Positions 11,767 through 23,450 of a DNA stretch of 64,000 nucleotides are shown here, in pieces. A program made the translations under genes and the position numbers. This DNA is from Homarus americanus (taxonomy: Eukaryota; Arthropoda; Malacostraca; Decapoda; Nephropidae), in NCBI RefSeq assembly GCF_018991925.1, contig NW_024736071.1, forward strand, positions 9,815,231 to 9,879,230, written 5' to 3'. The notes under the pieces were generated by a model, which saw only the letters and a list, made by a program, of their open reading frames with translations, was not told where the DNA came from and did not search any database. Every line of letters begins with the position of its first letter. Position 1 is the stretch's first letter.

Positions 11767-12330
11767 TGTAATGGCCCCTGTCTCATCAACAGAAGTATTA
11801 TATAAATGGGTTATTTACATCTGATTTATATTCAGATTCACCCCCTGTAACTTTCCACTGACTATGAGGTGACATGTTCAGTGCACGTGATAAGGTGTGC
11901 CCACAGGAAGCTGCGTCATACTATGCTGAGTAAAGGCATAAGTAGCCGGCTCCTGGCCGCCTAAAGCGGGCAGTAGTTTGATATCCTTGACTAGAGGAAG
12001 ACGTTATTTGAGAGCCGAAGTGGATGGCTCCGTCTTCCCTTGAGGGGGAACGACGTGCCTAATCCGTTCTCTCTCAATGGGTCACTATTCAGAGTCTCAC
12101 TCACTACTTAATATCGAACAGACGTTGATTCACGTCTACTGTATTTACATAGACGCCGTCGCTTTCTCACCACACTCATAAATAGTGGAACTTACGGTTG
12201 ATCTACACTCAGGAATTATATACATAATACTTTTTAATAAAACAAGAAACTTTAATTGGGTTTCGTTACTAAAGCCCAATATAATATATGTGAACCAACC
12301 TGGTTAACTTTGAGTTAACCAGCCGTTTCA
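11767..12330. mobile_element. Solo LTR of 564 bp with 4-bp target duplication
   Basis: The insertion begins TGTAATGGCC and ends GCCGTTTCA, the TG...CA ends of an LTR. It is flanked on both sides by CCCA (11,763-11,766 and 12,331-12,334). The second copy of the host element has the uninterrupted sequence CTCCCAATGCG at this point, which proves an insertion. An AATAAA polyadenylation motif lies near 12,235. No internal region is present, so the LTR is probably the product of LTR-LTR recombination. The orientation is plus if AATAAA is used. The family (gypsy or BEL) cannot be decided. Confidence 0.9.
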
Positions 12331-13107
12331 CCCAATGCGTGTGTGGCTCTTCCTATGACGTCGATCACGCCATGGTGTGCAAGAAAGGGGGCTTCATATG
12401 CATGAGGCACGACGAAGTAAGGGATCTCACAGCAAATATGTTGAAGGAAATCTGCCGTGATGTCAGGGTTGAACAGACCTCCTTCCATTGGACGGTGAGA
12501 TTTTCCATCATAGGAGTTCAAACACATCTAACGAAGCCCGTGTTGACATCAGTGCTCGAGGATTCTGGACGCGGGGACAGCGAGCCTTCTTCGACATCAG
12601 GATTTTTGATCCCATGGCCACATGTCACCGTAACTTAGCTCTCGATGCTGCACACAGGAGGAACAAGAATGACAAGATAAGGGCATATGGGGAGAGAATT
12701 CAAAACGTCGATCAAGGCAGCTTCACTCCTCTAGTGTTCACAACTTCTGGTGGGATGGAACCAAGTGCAAGATACTGCTATGCCAGACTCGCGGAGGTGA
12801 TATCCGAACAGAAGCAGCAGCCCAGAAGTTATGTAACAGCCTGGATGAGATGTCGACTGTCCTTCTTTTTCCTTCGGTCAGCTTTGCTCTGCTTCAGGGG
12901 AACGAGAGCTTTGGCCCCAAAGCCGACAACAGTTGCAGATATTGACTATGAGGTTACAGTCACTGAATGCCACATAGATCTGCGGATCAACTAACTCAAC
13001 ACAGCTAGGATAGCTACTTATGTATTAGGATATTTAATATTAAGGTAATAAAATGATGGCGAAGGTTGGCTATTGGAGATGGCTGGAGACCAATAAAAAA
13101 AAAAAAA
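12331..13107 (+). pseudogene. RLE-type LINE copy 1, second part (zinc knuckle, nuclease, 3' tail)
   Basis: This resumes the interrupted LINE. The knuckle CVCGSSYDVDHAMVC is followed by RHDEVRDLTANMLKEIC and the nuclease core with FFDIRIFDP. The C-terminal part SFTPLVFTTSGGMEPSARY and SEQKQQPRSYVTAWMRC follows, ending with a TAA at 12,992-12,994. One frameshift falls between about 12,480 and 12,560. The 3' untranslated part (CTAGGATAGCTACTTATGTA) matches copy 2 and ends in a poly-A run at 13,094-13,107. Confidence 0.85.
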
Positions 13108-14690
13108 GTAATAATATTGAAGTGCAGACTGTCCGTCCTTGTTGTGTGTCACTGTCATATAATGTTACCAGAAATCTATAGTATTTTTGGCTGAACATTA
13201 GTCCTGTTGACGTGAATACTTGTTTGATTAACGTGGAAGTAAGGTCAAGTGGTCTGTGATTGCATCATTGTTAACGAAAATTTGGCCAAGTTTTGAGTAA
13301 ACCCTAAGGAGTGGTTCATAGGTGTATGTTCTGGTAAAGTGTATGGTATTCAACTTAATTTTAAATAAACTACAGGTATCCTTATTGTATGTTGGGGGTA
13401 TCATTACCCCTGCAGTATTTGACCTTTATTTCTTCCCCATACCTTGATACCATTAAATACAAATAAACCCACGTGCACTAGTCCTCGCCACATTACTACC
13501 ATCCAAGTGTCCTGTTAGTATTACCTTGGTTAAGTGATTAATGTTATATTATACAGTATGTTCTGTTAGAAAAACCTAGGTGGTGGCAGCTACTGTGAGT
13601 ATTGAATATTGTACAACAAGGGGTTTCCCAAGTAAGCTCTAGGTCAGAATATAACTAGATAAGAAACAAGTATATAAGGGAACAGAAACAGAGAATGAAA
13701 GAAATACTTTAAGAAGTTGAAGTAGAACAGAAAACATAGAGCCCAGTAGAAAGAGAAGATAGAGAAGAAAAATAGAAGCAAGTACAAAGAAATAAATAAG
13801 ACAATAAATAATAAGAAATAAAGAAAAAATAACAGAGAAGAAAACTCAGCCTATATAGAATGGGTTACAGCACTGGGATAAATAATAAATAAACCAACTT
13901 CCCCTATATAGTACAGTGATATAACAAGGGTAGATGGGAGTTTTTAGAGGGTGGCAGGTCCCTAACACCCTGAATTTATGTTCCTATGGGATTAATTGCT
14001 TTGGGAATTGTTGATTCACTAGCCAAAAAATTTTCAAGTCCCTATATGCATCATTTATTGGGGTACACCTGTACTGTATTTGGCACAGCCCATTGCCAGG
14101 CAGCTCCTTGTAATACAAGGTGACAATTAGAAACCTCAGAATCCTCCAACCCCTAAATATTTGGCTGAAGGTACAGCAATATATAACCAAATTTGACAGA
14201 CCATTTATGCCTACTTCTACATCATTCCCATCAGCCCTATACAGTAGTCTTCACGTTAGCCAGAACCTCCAGTCCCCAGAACTCTCCAATAGCGGTGAAT
14301 GAATTATGAGTCTTCCGGGAAATTCCGGACAAATTCTCTCTCCATTCTGGGTATGGGAATGAGTTTCTGAGTATCAAATTGTGTGCATTTTCTGGAAATA
14401 TTCAGAGAAAATCTCTATGCTCCAGGCATGGGAACAAATGTGAGCTGGTCCATTTGGAATTTTGCTCGTAAAATCAGTAGAAGTTCATTTATTGAATTCT
14501 TTTACCCTAAAACACAATGCTTGTTAATCCTATTTCTCATTCAGTAGGGCCTTCCTGTTAGTCATAACAATGTACAGTATTCTTAAATTGTGCTTCCCAT
14601 TTTTGGAATTGCAGAGTTCTGAAACCACAGAAAACACCACACTTAACATTAAAAAGCATTGCAATTACAAAGAGTTGTAAAAACACTCAC
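13108..14690. other. Intron sequence without recognised elements
   Basis: No coding signal is seen. There is a purine-rich stretch at about 13,660-13,850. A second TGGTGGCAGC occurs near 13,581, shortly after AATACAAATAAA. This may be a decayed LTR-retroelement junction, but no LTR pair is visible. Confidence 0.4.
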
Positions 14691-14911
14691 CTCTTCCAGT
14701 TTCCTTGAAGCAAGAACTTCATTTAATTCTCTGATTGCTTTGATACGAACAGCTACAGGAGATTCATTGCTAAGCTCAATTTTTAATTCCTCTGTTAGCC
14801 GAATATCACGACTGCCAGGAAGATTTCCACGTTCTAATTTGAACCATCTCTTCAGTCTTTCAGGAAAACTCTTTTCTGGCTTGCTATCTTTATTCATTTT
14901 GTATCATGTCC
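14691..14911 (-). CDS. TSC2: Tuberin (TSC2), first coding exon
   Basis: This exon carries the start codon of tuberin, the GAP partner of hamartin that inhibits Rheb-TORC1 signalling. The ATG is at 14,895-14,897 (minus strand) and 69 codons follow, ending KLEE at the donor GTGAGT (intron starts 14,690). Fourteen untranslated bases separate the ATG from an acceptor TTTCAG, so an upstream non-coding exon is expected, as in human TSC2. Residues KSFPERLKRWFKLE and ITRLTEEL-like spacing match human LKEKFKILLG and the following N-terminal helices. SRKLEE aligns with human TKKFEE, which is also the end of a human exon. Identity is modest, but length, spacing and intron phase agree. There is no signal peptide. 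The promoter was not located. Confidence 0.87.
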
Positions 14912-15817
14912 CTGAAATTCCAAATATGAGCTGTACAGTACATTATAATATGATATTTGAAAGTTCCTAAACATATTGCCAAAAGCATTGACTGTAGAAT
15001 ATTTAATGGTAAGGATGTGAGGCTGGGACATTACCTTAATACCCCCCTTTTTTTAATGAGACTTTTACTGACATGGTAATTTTAATGAACATAATTAATT
15101 CAGTTCAGATAAGGGAAAAATGGAAATACTGTATTGAATCTGAAATCCCATTTCCTAACTGAGCCTAACAGTACTACCATGGGTTTAAAATCCAGGTTAT
15201 AACCTTTGACACTGGTGGCTGGAACTTACTCACTGATTAGTTTATACCTTTCCATCATATCCAGTATTTGAAAAGAGACCTTTGGATACAATGATTACCG
15301 CTGAAAGCTGAAGACTGACTGTGGATGTCAATACTGTATAGCTATTGATCTCCATAAACCAGGCAGTAAATTATATACACAGGCTGTGAAGTTATGAAAA
15401 CAATGTTAAAATGATCATATGAAGCATGTAGTCTCATATGTTTACAACTGGCCCAGAATCTATGTACCGTAAGGTAGGGTAACTCGGCCCCTCTTGGAAA
15501 TGTTTTGTTTTAAAGTCCTAAAAATGTTTGGTTAAGTTGTTTTTTCAAATGCCACTTTTAATATCAATAAATTGCCTCCATTTAAAAGAGATGTTATAGA
15601 ATTGAAAGGATTTTTAATGAATTATTACTTTAAAAAGCAAGTCTAAAAAATTACACATGCCAAGGCGGGAAACACTACGACCCGTTGGTCTTAGCTACTG
15701 TACTTACTTATGTAGATTCCAACTTGTTTAGATAAAATCTCAAGGGGCCTTTGGAAGGAAAATGAATCAACCAAATACTGTACAGTACTGTACTGTATAA
15801 TCTAACAATTAGATATA
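14912..15817. other. Probable TSC2 first intron, no element recognised
   Basis: AT-rich sequence upstream of the start-codon exon with no exon or transposon end that I can support. Confidence 0.4.
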
Positions 15818-16510
15818 CAGTTAACCCTCACTTTACGCGGTTAATGTAACCCGGAGGGTCCCGCGTAAAGTGAGAAACGCGTAAAGTGAATAACATAACA
15901 TATGGGATTAATTGAAATGGAGTCCGGGCCGATCCCCAAACTCCACTTTTTGACGACACACAACTATGTTGTAGTAAAAATATTATCTTAACTTTATGAT
16001 GGTATGCACACACAATTAATAATTAAGAGAAATATCAATAATATTAGGTTTTTTAACACTTACATTAGTAGAAAAAATGGCTGGGCACACGGGGATGGGC
16101 GGTTGGTTCCGAGGCAGAGGGCAGATTATTGGCCCTCACCTGTGTCACTTGTATCAATTGTATCACTATCCACCACAGAGGCTTGCAGGGCCTCTTTGTC
16201 AAACTCCCCAAAGTCCATATAAGTCCATATCCTCACCATAATTATCACTATCACTGACTTGGGCCGGCTGTGGTGGGTGGCGGGTGAAGAACTGGTAATG
16301 TTTTGATGACTGGGATACCTTGTGCGCACCATGTTCGCGCAGCTTACACAACATGGCGGATGGCGGGAGGTTTGGATCCAAAAATGGCGCGGCTCGCCAG
16401 CCGCTCTCCGCGTAAAGGGGTACACGCACCGCGGAATGTGAGCATCCTGGGTTCCAGCAGGGCACCGCGTAAACGTGGAATGCGGGACCGCGTAAAGTGA
16501 GGGTTAACTG
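15818..16510. mobile_element. TA-flanked inverted-repeat element, 693 bp
   Basis: The left end CAGTTAACCCTCACTTTACG and right end CGTAAAGTGAGGGTTAACTG are perfect inverted repeats of at least 20 bp, continuing as CGG/CCG. TA lies directly outside both ends, the tc1/mariner/pogo signature. The inner ends contain further partial repeats (CGCGTAAAGTGA) near 15,870-15,890 and 16,460-16,500. No transposase motif was seen, so it is a non-autonomous Tigger-like element. The interior is clearly more GC-rich than its surroundings. Confidence 0.88.
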
Positions 16511-18035
16511 TATTTTGTTTGTGTGATCTGATTTCTTTAGCAATGTCATCCCTGACCTCACTGTACACAGACAAGATCTTCTCATTTCTATATATATCTG
16601 AAACCATTTTTAAAGGGTCACATTTACATTTTCCATTTCCCTCAACTGAATCTGCATTCTAGACATAAATATCAGGGGGAAAATAAACAAGATATAGTTT
16701 ACTGCAAAAATACTATACGTAGTACAGTATGGTACAGGTATCATTGCTATAAGAATGTTTGAGATACGAACATTCGCTTATACGAATTTCCTAAATTAAA
16801 ACTTCTTTTTCATTTAGTGAAAGCTTCCCCCATTTATACGAATTTTAGCCCAAGCAAAAATTAAAATTTTGTGCCCCCTGGAGTCAGCTGGGGCAGCCAC
16901 ATCCCTTAAGCCTTCCCCTTTATCAGACTGAGGTGTGAGCTGTTATGGTTATTTTTAATTCCGAATTTTGGGTAGATTCTACACTGTATTGCATATACTG
17001 TACTGTAATTGTTGTTAAATTCAGACCAGTCACTTTATTACTTAATATTTTCATATGAGATTTCCACTAATTTTTATTTAAAAATAAAGAATGCATATCC
17101 AGTGAGGGGGCATGAAATATAAAGCACATTCTAAAAACAGTCATAAAACATACCACACACAGCAAATACACACTGTACTGTACTGTAATGTAATGTTAAC
17201 TGAACAATTTGGTAACAATTTGGTAGAGTACAACGATGGAACTGTATGGAGATACAGTAGAGCAAAAAAGAATACTGTACTGTACTTACAGTGTTTTCCT
17301 CACAAATTTATATAGTATTTTGAGTCAGTATTTGACTTTTCAATTTCACTTAAGAAAATACAATTCTGATTATGCAGGGCTTTGCAGTACTGTAGAGGGA
17401 AATTAAAAAATGACCAAACCTAACAAAACTGGCCTAACCTACCCAAACCTAACTTAACCTAATCTTAGGTATTTCATCATTTCACGAAAAACCAAATGTG
17501 CTTACCAACATGCTAATGGCAGTATGCACGACACTTTGCACACTTTACATAAGTTTGCAGAACACCTTAGACCTTGAAAATGTGAATTTCAGTGGCATTA
17601 TTTACAAAAACACATTGAATGGTTTGTAATTTTGAGAAAGAGAATCCTCACACAAAGAAGTCTTCTTGACTGACAAATTCCAACTCAAAAGCTTAAGCAT
17701 TTGCACGAGTATCAAGTGACACCGACATTTTTGTTATCGTAATTGTACGTTAAGTGAAATTGAACTCAAAATAACCTGAAGAAAAAAAATGACAAAATGC
17801 TGTAATGTATTATTATTCTTTTGCTCCATCTCCTTATACAGTATACAAATCAATACTGTATAGAGCTCTGTGATTGTACTAAACTGAATCTTAACCAACA
17901 ATTTTAAGGGGTAAGGGTATAGTTAGATTCATGGTCTTATCATTTTACCCAATCAACCAAACTTAACAAGGTTTAGCATAATGTATGATATGCAAATTCA
18001 GTAAGGGAGTACTGGTGTAGAAATATATATTAGTA
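16511..18035. other. AT-rich sequence with a Tigger-like left end
   Basis: Near 16,736 CAGGTATCATTGCTATAAG begins a decayed pogo-like terminal region (ATACGAACATTCGCTTATACG) with no visible right end. A patch of degenerate TTAGG/CCTAA-type sequence lies at about 17,405-17,470. No gene was recognised. Confidence 0.4.
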
Positions 18036-18366
18036 CAGGTGCTCCTCTACTTACGAACGAGTTACGTTCCTGAGACTTGTTTGTAAGTCCAATTGTTTGT
18101 AAGTCCAACTTTACTCTTGTAGATACCAAACATATTGTAAAAAATGAAAAGATTATGGATATTTAGTACAACTTTACCCTTTAATACTTCCTTAAAACCT
18201 GGCTCACTCTTCTCCTCTTAGGTAATGTTTGTTCTATCTGGAATTTTCTTCAAAATAATCCAGTCTCATCCACATTAAACACCTGTTCTGGCAGGTAACT
18301 ACCCTCGGTGATGTTTGTATCTCTGAAAGTTTGTAAGTTGAATGTTCTTAAGTAGAGGAGCACCTG
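18036..18366 (-). mobile_element. Tigger-like element, 331 bp, with DDE transposase remnant
   Basis: The left end CAGGTGCTCCTCTACTTACG and right end TAAGTAGAGGAGCACCTG are inverted repeats, with TA outside both. On the minus strand YLPEQVFNVDETGLF can be read at about 18,258-18,300. This is the first catalytic Asp region of Tigger/pogo DDE transposases. The next codon, normally Trp, is TGA. The rest of the transposase is missing, so it is an internally deleted copy. Confidence 0.85.
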
Positions 18367-19137
18367 TACAGTACAAAATTTTCCATATGAAGTGCCAGTT
18401 TTGTCCATTAAAATCAAGATTAAGGATTTACAGGCATAAATCATCGAAGGCAGCTCATGACATGAACCAACCAAACCTAACACAAAGATCTTAGATTCTT
18501 AATTATATAAAATAGACTATAGAAGGTTACATTTGGTTGGTTTGTCATCTAAAAGGTTTACATATTCAGCCCCCTCACCGTAAGCTTTGTTGATTGATAC
18601 CACACTGGCACTACAGGTAAAGAATTCCAATTAATTTACTCTCTCATTCTATCATTTTCACTATTTGCCAGCTACTAACCACTCACATTGTTATCTGTTA
18701 CAACTTACATTGTGCTGTATTTACATATGTATTATATGCACTCCTATAGCTACCAGATTTACCTTCTTTACGTTAAAACATTTAATAACGGGGGGGGGGA
18801 TCCAGGAATATCAAATGTGGGTCTCACTCAAACAGCCAATGGTCATTCAGCTGGAAATGCCAGTCAAATACAGTAGCCACTTCATATTTTTTATTGGGTT
18901 ATGGTGAATTAATGGTAAGCACCAAAAAGATTTTATGGAATTCCACCAAATTTTCAGATGTTGTTTGGATGATTCTGAGTAAGAAAATGGAAACGATAAT
19001 GTGCCGAACCTACCAGAACCTACCTAACCTCACCTATCTTCCTAACATGTGCATTGTTGTTTTGATTTTCTTACTCACTATCATCCATACAAAATCTCTA
19101 GTAAAATGAACAAATCCAATCCAATATAATTATAATA
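18367..19137. repeat. Spacer with a dispersed repeat also found at 21.8 kb
   Basis: The segment around 18,910-18,990 (GGTAAGCACCAAAAAG, TTTATGGAATTCCACCAAATTTTC, TGGATGAT) occurs in inverted orientation at about 21,810-21,895. A run of nine G lies near 18,790, followed by ATCCAGGAAT. A short stretch of CCTAACCT-type sequence lies near 19,015-19,040. No gene was recognised. Confidence 0.55.
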
Positions 19138-19959
19138 CAGTGGTCCCTCGGTTAACGAGCACAATTTGTTCCAGAAAGTTGCTCGTTAACCGAAAAATTT
19201 GTTAACCGAAACCATTGTTTCAATGGGTTTTTGGGTAATTGGTTCCAGCTCACCAAAAATTACATACAAACTAAAAATATATGCAGTAAAGTACACTTAC
19301 TTTGAGGTGTGCATGTAGAAGGCTCCTTGTTGATGAATGATGATGATGGGAATTAGAATGGGGGTGGAGGAGAAGGGAGAAGAGAAGGCATTGGGGTGGA
19401 AGAGAAGTCACCCCATGCTGCCATTTCACCCATAAAATTTTAGTTCACTTGGTGTAATTCAAGATTATTTTCTTTAAATCAACACTGCACTGTGCTATAT
19501 ATAATCAATATGTAAAATATATTTCAAAATGACCAATAATTTGACTGGAAACAGAAAAAAAGCGTTTATGTTGAAGAGTCTCAAACAAGATGTTCCTTCC
19601 TCTGAACCGGTAAACAAACTGATGCCAAGCTTGGTGTGTTGAGTGGCTGTTTGGCGCGCAAAAACTAGTTTCCTGAACTTCAATTATGTTCAATAATTGT
19701 TAAAATGAATAAAAAATTTAATATAAAACTTTTAAAATTATTGAATAATACAACCTTCTTGATATTTACAAAAATGGTAAAGAATTTAAGCCCTAAAACC
19801 GATTACTGTACTGGCGGACTAATACTACAGCTGGTGAGCAGGCAAATGCAGGTGAAAACACGTTGGGAAAAATTCATAAGGAATTCGTGAACCGAAATTT
19901 TTTCGTTAACCGAAGTGAAGAATCTTATGGAAGGTAGTTCGTTAACCGAGGGATCACTG
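19138..19959. mobile_element. TA-flanked Tigger-like element, 822 bp
   Basis: The left end CAGTGGTCCCTCGGTTAACG and right end CGTTAACCGAGGGATCACTG are near-perfect inverted repeats with TA outside each. GTTAACCGAAA recurs just inside both ends. The interior has no recognisable transposase, so it is a non-autonomous copy of the Tigger/pogo style. Confidence 0.88.
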
Positions 19960-21043
19960 TACACACATCAGATGAGATAGTTATTCATTACTTGACATGT
20001 AAACAAAGACTGTGGACGCTCCTGTACAGCAGACGATGTAAGCCAAAATATGGTCGCCACATGAGATCCTACAGCGCCATAATTACAGTAAATATTTAAT
20101 TTCTTTGCATTGCAGACGTGAAATTACTGCCATATGATCAGTGTTTTGGGTTAATATTAACAACTAACCCACAGACACATTATTTGTTTTGATGTTTATT
20201 TTTTTTCTATATTCTCTTCAGCGAGTTCTGATATGATAATCATTTCTTGTGCAAACGCTTCATTTGGTTGATAATTAGGCACCTAGGCACACACTACTTC
20301 GTCTTCTCGGCGGTAACGTGGTGGTGACGTCTCAACCCAGGAAATAAAAAACCAATCGTATTGACGTATTTCAAAATACTCCACTGCCAGGGACCGGATT
20401 GATGCTGATGCCCAGAGTATGTCTTTGAACCGCTGGGCAGCTGTTCTCACATTCACAAAAATTTTTAAATTACACGGAGGAATCCAGGGGGCGAAGCTCC
20501 ATGGCTAGGAAGTTAGGTAAGGTTAGGTAGGCTTGTTTGGTTAGGTTGGTGAGGTCCTCTAACAATGCTACTGATGCTTGTTTTCTTATCAGCTAAGGTT
20601 AGGTTAGGTTTAACTTAAAAATAACCACTTTCTAATACATTTCCACAAACTAAGACATTGTCCACTAAAAAACACAGTGAAATTATGGCATTTTAAAAAT
20701 CTTTCCTTGGAAAAATCATGTTTTTACTCAGTTATTATTTCCCTCTTTTCATGCCCTACCCACGAACAAGTAATTTATGATTGAAGGATAGGCTGAAACG
20801 GGCTAATGAGGAGGACTTTACAGCCACTTCCCACGTCTCAGTAACAGCAAGTTCACCCATGGCAAGTGTTAAGTAATGCTAGGTTAAGTTAGGTTAGGTT
20901 AGATTAGTTTAGTTTAAGGTTAGGTTAGGTTAACTTGAACTTTTAAATTAACACTTTTTAACACATATGCCACAACTACGATAGGGTCCACTATAAAACA
21001 GCAAAATTGCAGCATTTTAAAATTCGTAAATAATTAGCCTAAA
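19960..21043. other. Non-coding sequence with degenerate TTAGG-type patches
   Basis: No gene was recognised. Clusters of TTAGG-like units with spacers occur at about 20,510-20,615 and 20,880-20,935, and GGGGGCGAAGCTCC near 20,487. The matching GGGGGCTTTGCCCCCC lies at 21,672. This pairing suggests a dispersed arthropod repeat rather than telomere sequence. Confidence 0.4.
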
Positions 21044-21468
<425 letters not shown>

Positions 21469-21469
21469 A

Positions 21470-21586
21470 TATATCGATAAAATCACACAAGAAAAAGGGA
21501 AACAATGGAATGCCTTAGCTTGAATAAAGACGAAAGCTAAGGTACTCCATTGTTTCCCTTTTTCCTGTGTGATTTTATCGATATAT
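21470..21586. repeat. Long palindrome in an AT tract
   Basis: Arms of about 52 bases (ATCGATAAAATCACACAAG through CCTTAGCTT) pair with AAGCTAAGG through CTTGTGTGATTTTATCGAT-like sequence, with only a few mismatches and an 11-base loop. It resembles a small foldback transposon inserted into TA-rich DNA. The loop-side phrase CTTAGCTTTCGTC is also reminiscent of Penelope-like termini. Confidence 0.8.
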
Positions 21587-23450
21587 ATATATATATTTAT
21601 ATATATATATATACCATAATGTTGTTAGTCTTTTCATTGTAGTGCACCGTTATATCTAGCCTAACCTAATCAGGGGGCTTTGCCCCCCTGGACCCCCTAA
21701 TTAGTTTAGGTTTGGTAGGTTTTTGGTGATTTTCTGGGTTTTTTTTTACACATATTTCTTATGCCTAAAGAAAGAATGGTGCAATACTATAAATTGACCA
21801 TGTTGTCATTTTGATTTTATTACTTGGTATCATCCAACATCCCCTGAAAATTTGGTGCAATTCCATAAAGTCCTTCTGGTGCTAACCATCTCCACCATTG
21901 CCTTCTATTGCATTATAGGTTTGGTTAGTTCATTAAGTCCTCCTCAAGAATCAATCTCAATTTAATTTTTGCTCCCACACAGAATTTATGGTGCTACCAT
22001 AGTATGCAGCACATTGGTTGAAAATCGCTGCTCTAAGCATTATAAAAACATCACATAATCCACATAATAAAAGAGAAGAACTGATTAACCTTTGTCATGA
22101 ATGATTCTGTTAATGTCTTCTTAACTAGCCTAGGATGAAAATATGACACACTGATCATTTATTGACTTATAGTTCTGATGTTTGTCTCATTCAGTATAAA
22201 TCATTGGAGAGAAAAATGTGATCTTCAATAACGTACTACGTAATCAACAATTTTAATGCAACATATAAACTTGTATCGTTTACTCATCGCCATGAGTTAT
22301 TCTTTTATATAAAAGTGCAATAAATGTGTGTATACGTGTGTAAGGCGAACTAAATTAATTTACCAACACATGGAGAATGTTGAGGAAGAGTATGGTGTCG
22401 AGGCTTAATGCCCACAGTAACACCCGAGACCAATGTTTACATGTTGTGACGGGAGCAAACTTTTCATATTTTTCACTTTTCAGGCCATAACATAACATAA
22501 ATTAGATATCAAATTAATAAATATATTATTGGGCTAAATATGTTCATGCACAAACAAAAAAATGTTAATTAATAAAGTAAATATCGAACAAAACGGGAAT
22601 TACTTTTCAGAAATCACACAATCCCACCCACAGTCCTGGGAGGCCAAGAGCAGTCTTATGCTCACTGAGTGGAGGTGAGTCACGGAGCTACTATATTGTA
22701 TACCTTGAGTATTTGAAGGAAGATTATTGTTTGAAATATAACATAAACAAGATAGTTAAGCTATTCATTAATTTTCTACGCTAGCGACCTGAACCTTATC
22801 TATCTACTACACATCGCTTAAAAATTAAACAGTACTGTCCTGTTCGTGGTATGTTTTCAACAAAGAATATTAGATATATCTTGATTTTTAACCTCAACTA
22901 TTTTGGGTTCTTTCGCAAGTCCGGAAGAGGAAAATATATTTTATATAATTTTCGCCACATATCAGCTTCCCAGCCGTTTGGGCTCTATATCCAGTGATAG
23001 TATAGGAGGAAACCGGGGACCGGGAAACCTGTGATGTTTGGTAGGATCCAGAGTTGTAAAGTAAATAAATAAATTTACTTGAGTACTGTACTCGAGTCAC
23101 AGTTTTGGGTACAGTATTTACTTTTTAAAAAGTACTTTTACTTTAATATGATTTTCCAATATAATTACTCCAATACAATTGAAAAAATCGTTATTTGTTA
23201 CATGCAAACTAATAAAATATTTTAATAAATTAATTAAGTAATTATTAACTAAAGTAAAAGAGTTGTGGGAGGAGCCGTGAAAGTACCTTTCACGGTGTGG
23301 GTCACTGGGCGTGGGGAGACGTTAGGTCAGGTGGCAGTGGCCCTGACAGCGGACTTTCCCTTCGATCATCTTGTATTCATTAGCACCTTGTTAGTGTATT
23401 TAAAATTTGTTTTAAATAATTAAATATCACTGCCCCCCAGCACCCACCAG
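21587..23450. other. Non-coding sequence, no gene recognised
   Basis: It contains the inverted copy of the 18.9 kb repeat (21,810-21,895) and the GGGGGCTTTGCCCCCC palindrome at 21,672. Near 23,049 a possible hAT-like terminus (CAGAGTTGTAAAGTAA) is followed by TTTACTTGAGTACTG. I could not find the partner end. The rest is AT-rich. Confidence 0.35.

Larger units (their letters stand above)
6097..14690 (-). other. TSC2: TSC2 intron of 8.6 kb filled with transposon remnants
   Basis: The interval starts, on the minus strand, with donor GTGAGT at 14,690 and ends with acceptor CACACAG at 6,097-6,103. Both exon phases agree. The separately listed Tigger-like remnants, the truncated LINE with its solo LTR, and the duplications all lie within it. 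Stretches without a recognised element are 7,375-8,850, 10,510-10,895 and 13,110-14,690. These are AT-rich and include a purine-rich part at about 13,660-13,850. I see no exon in them. Confidence 0.75.

Noticed and set aside
23049..23260. hAT-like terminal sequence
   Set aside because: The left end looks plausible, but the inverse right end does not match and no 8-bp duplication was found.
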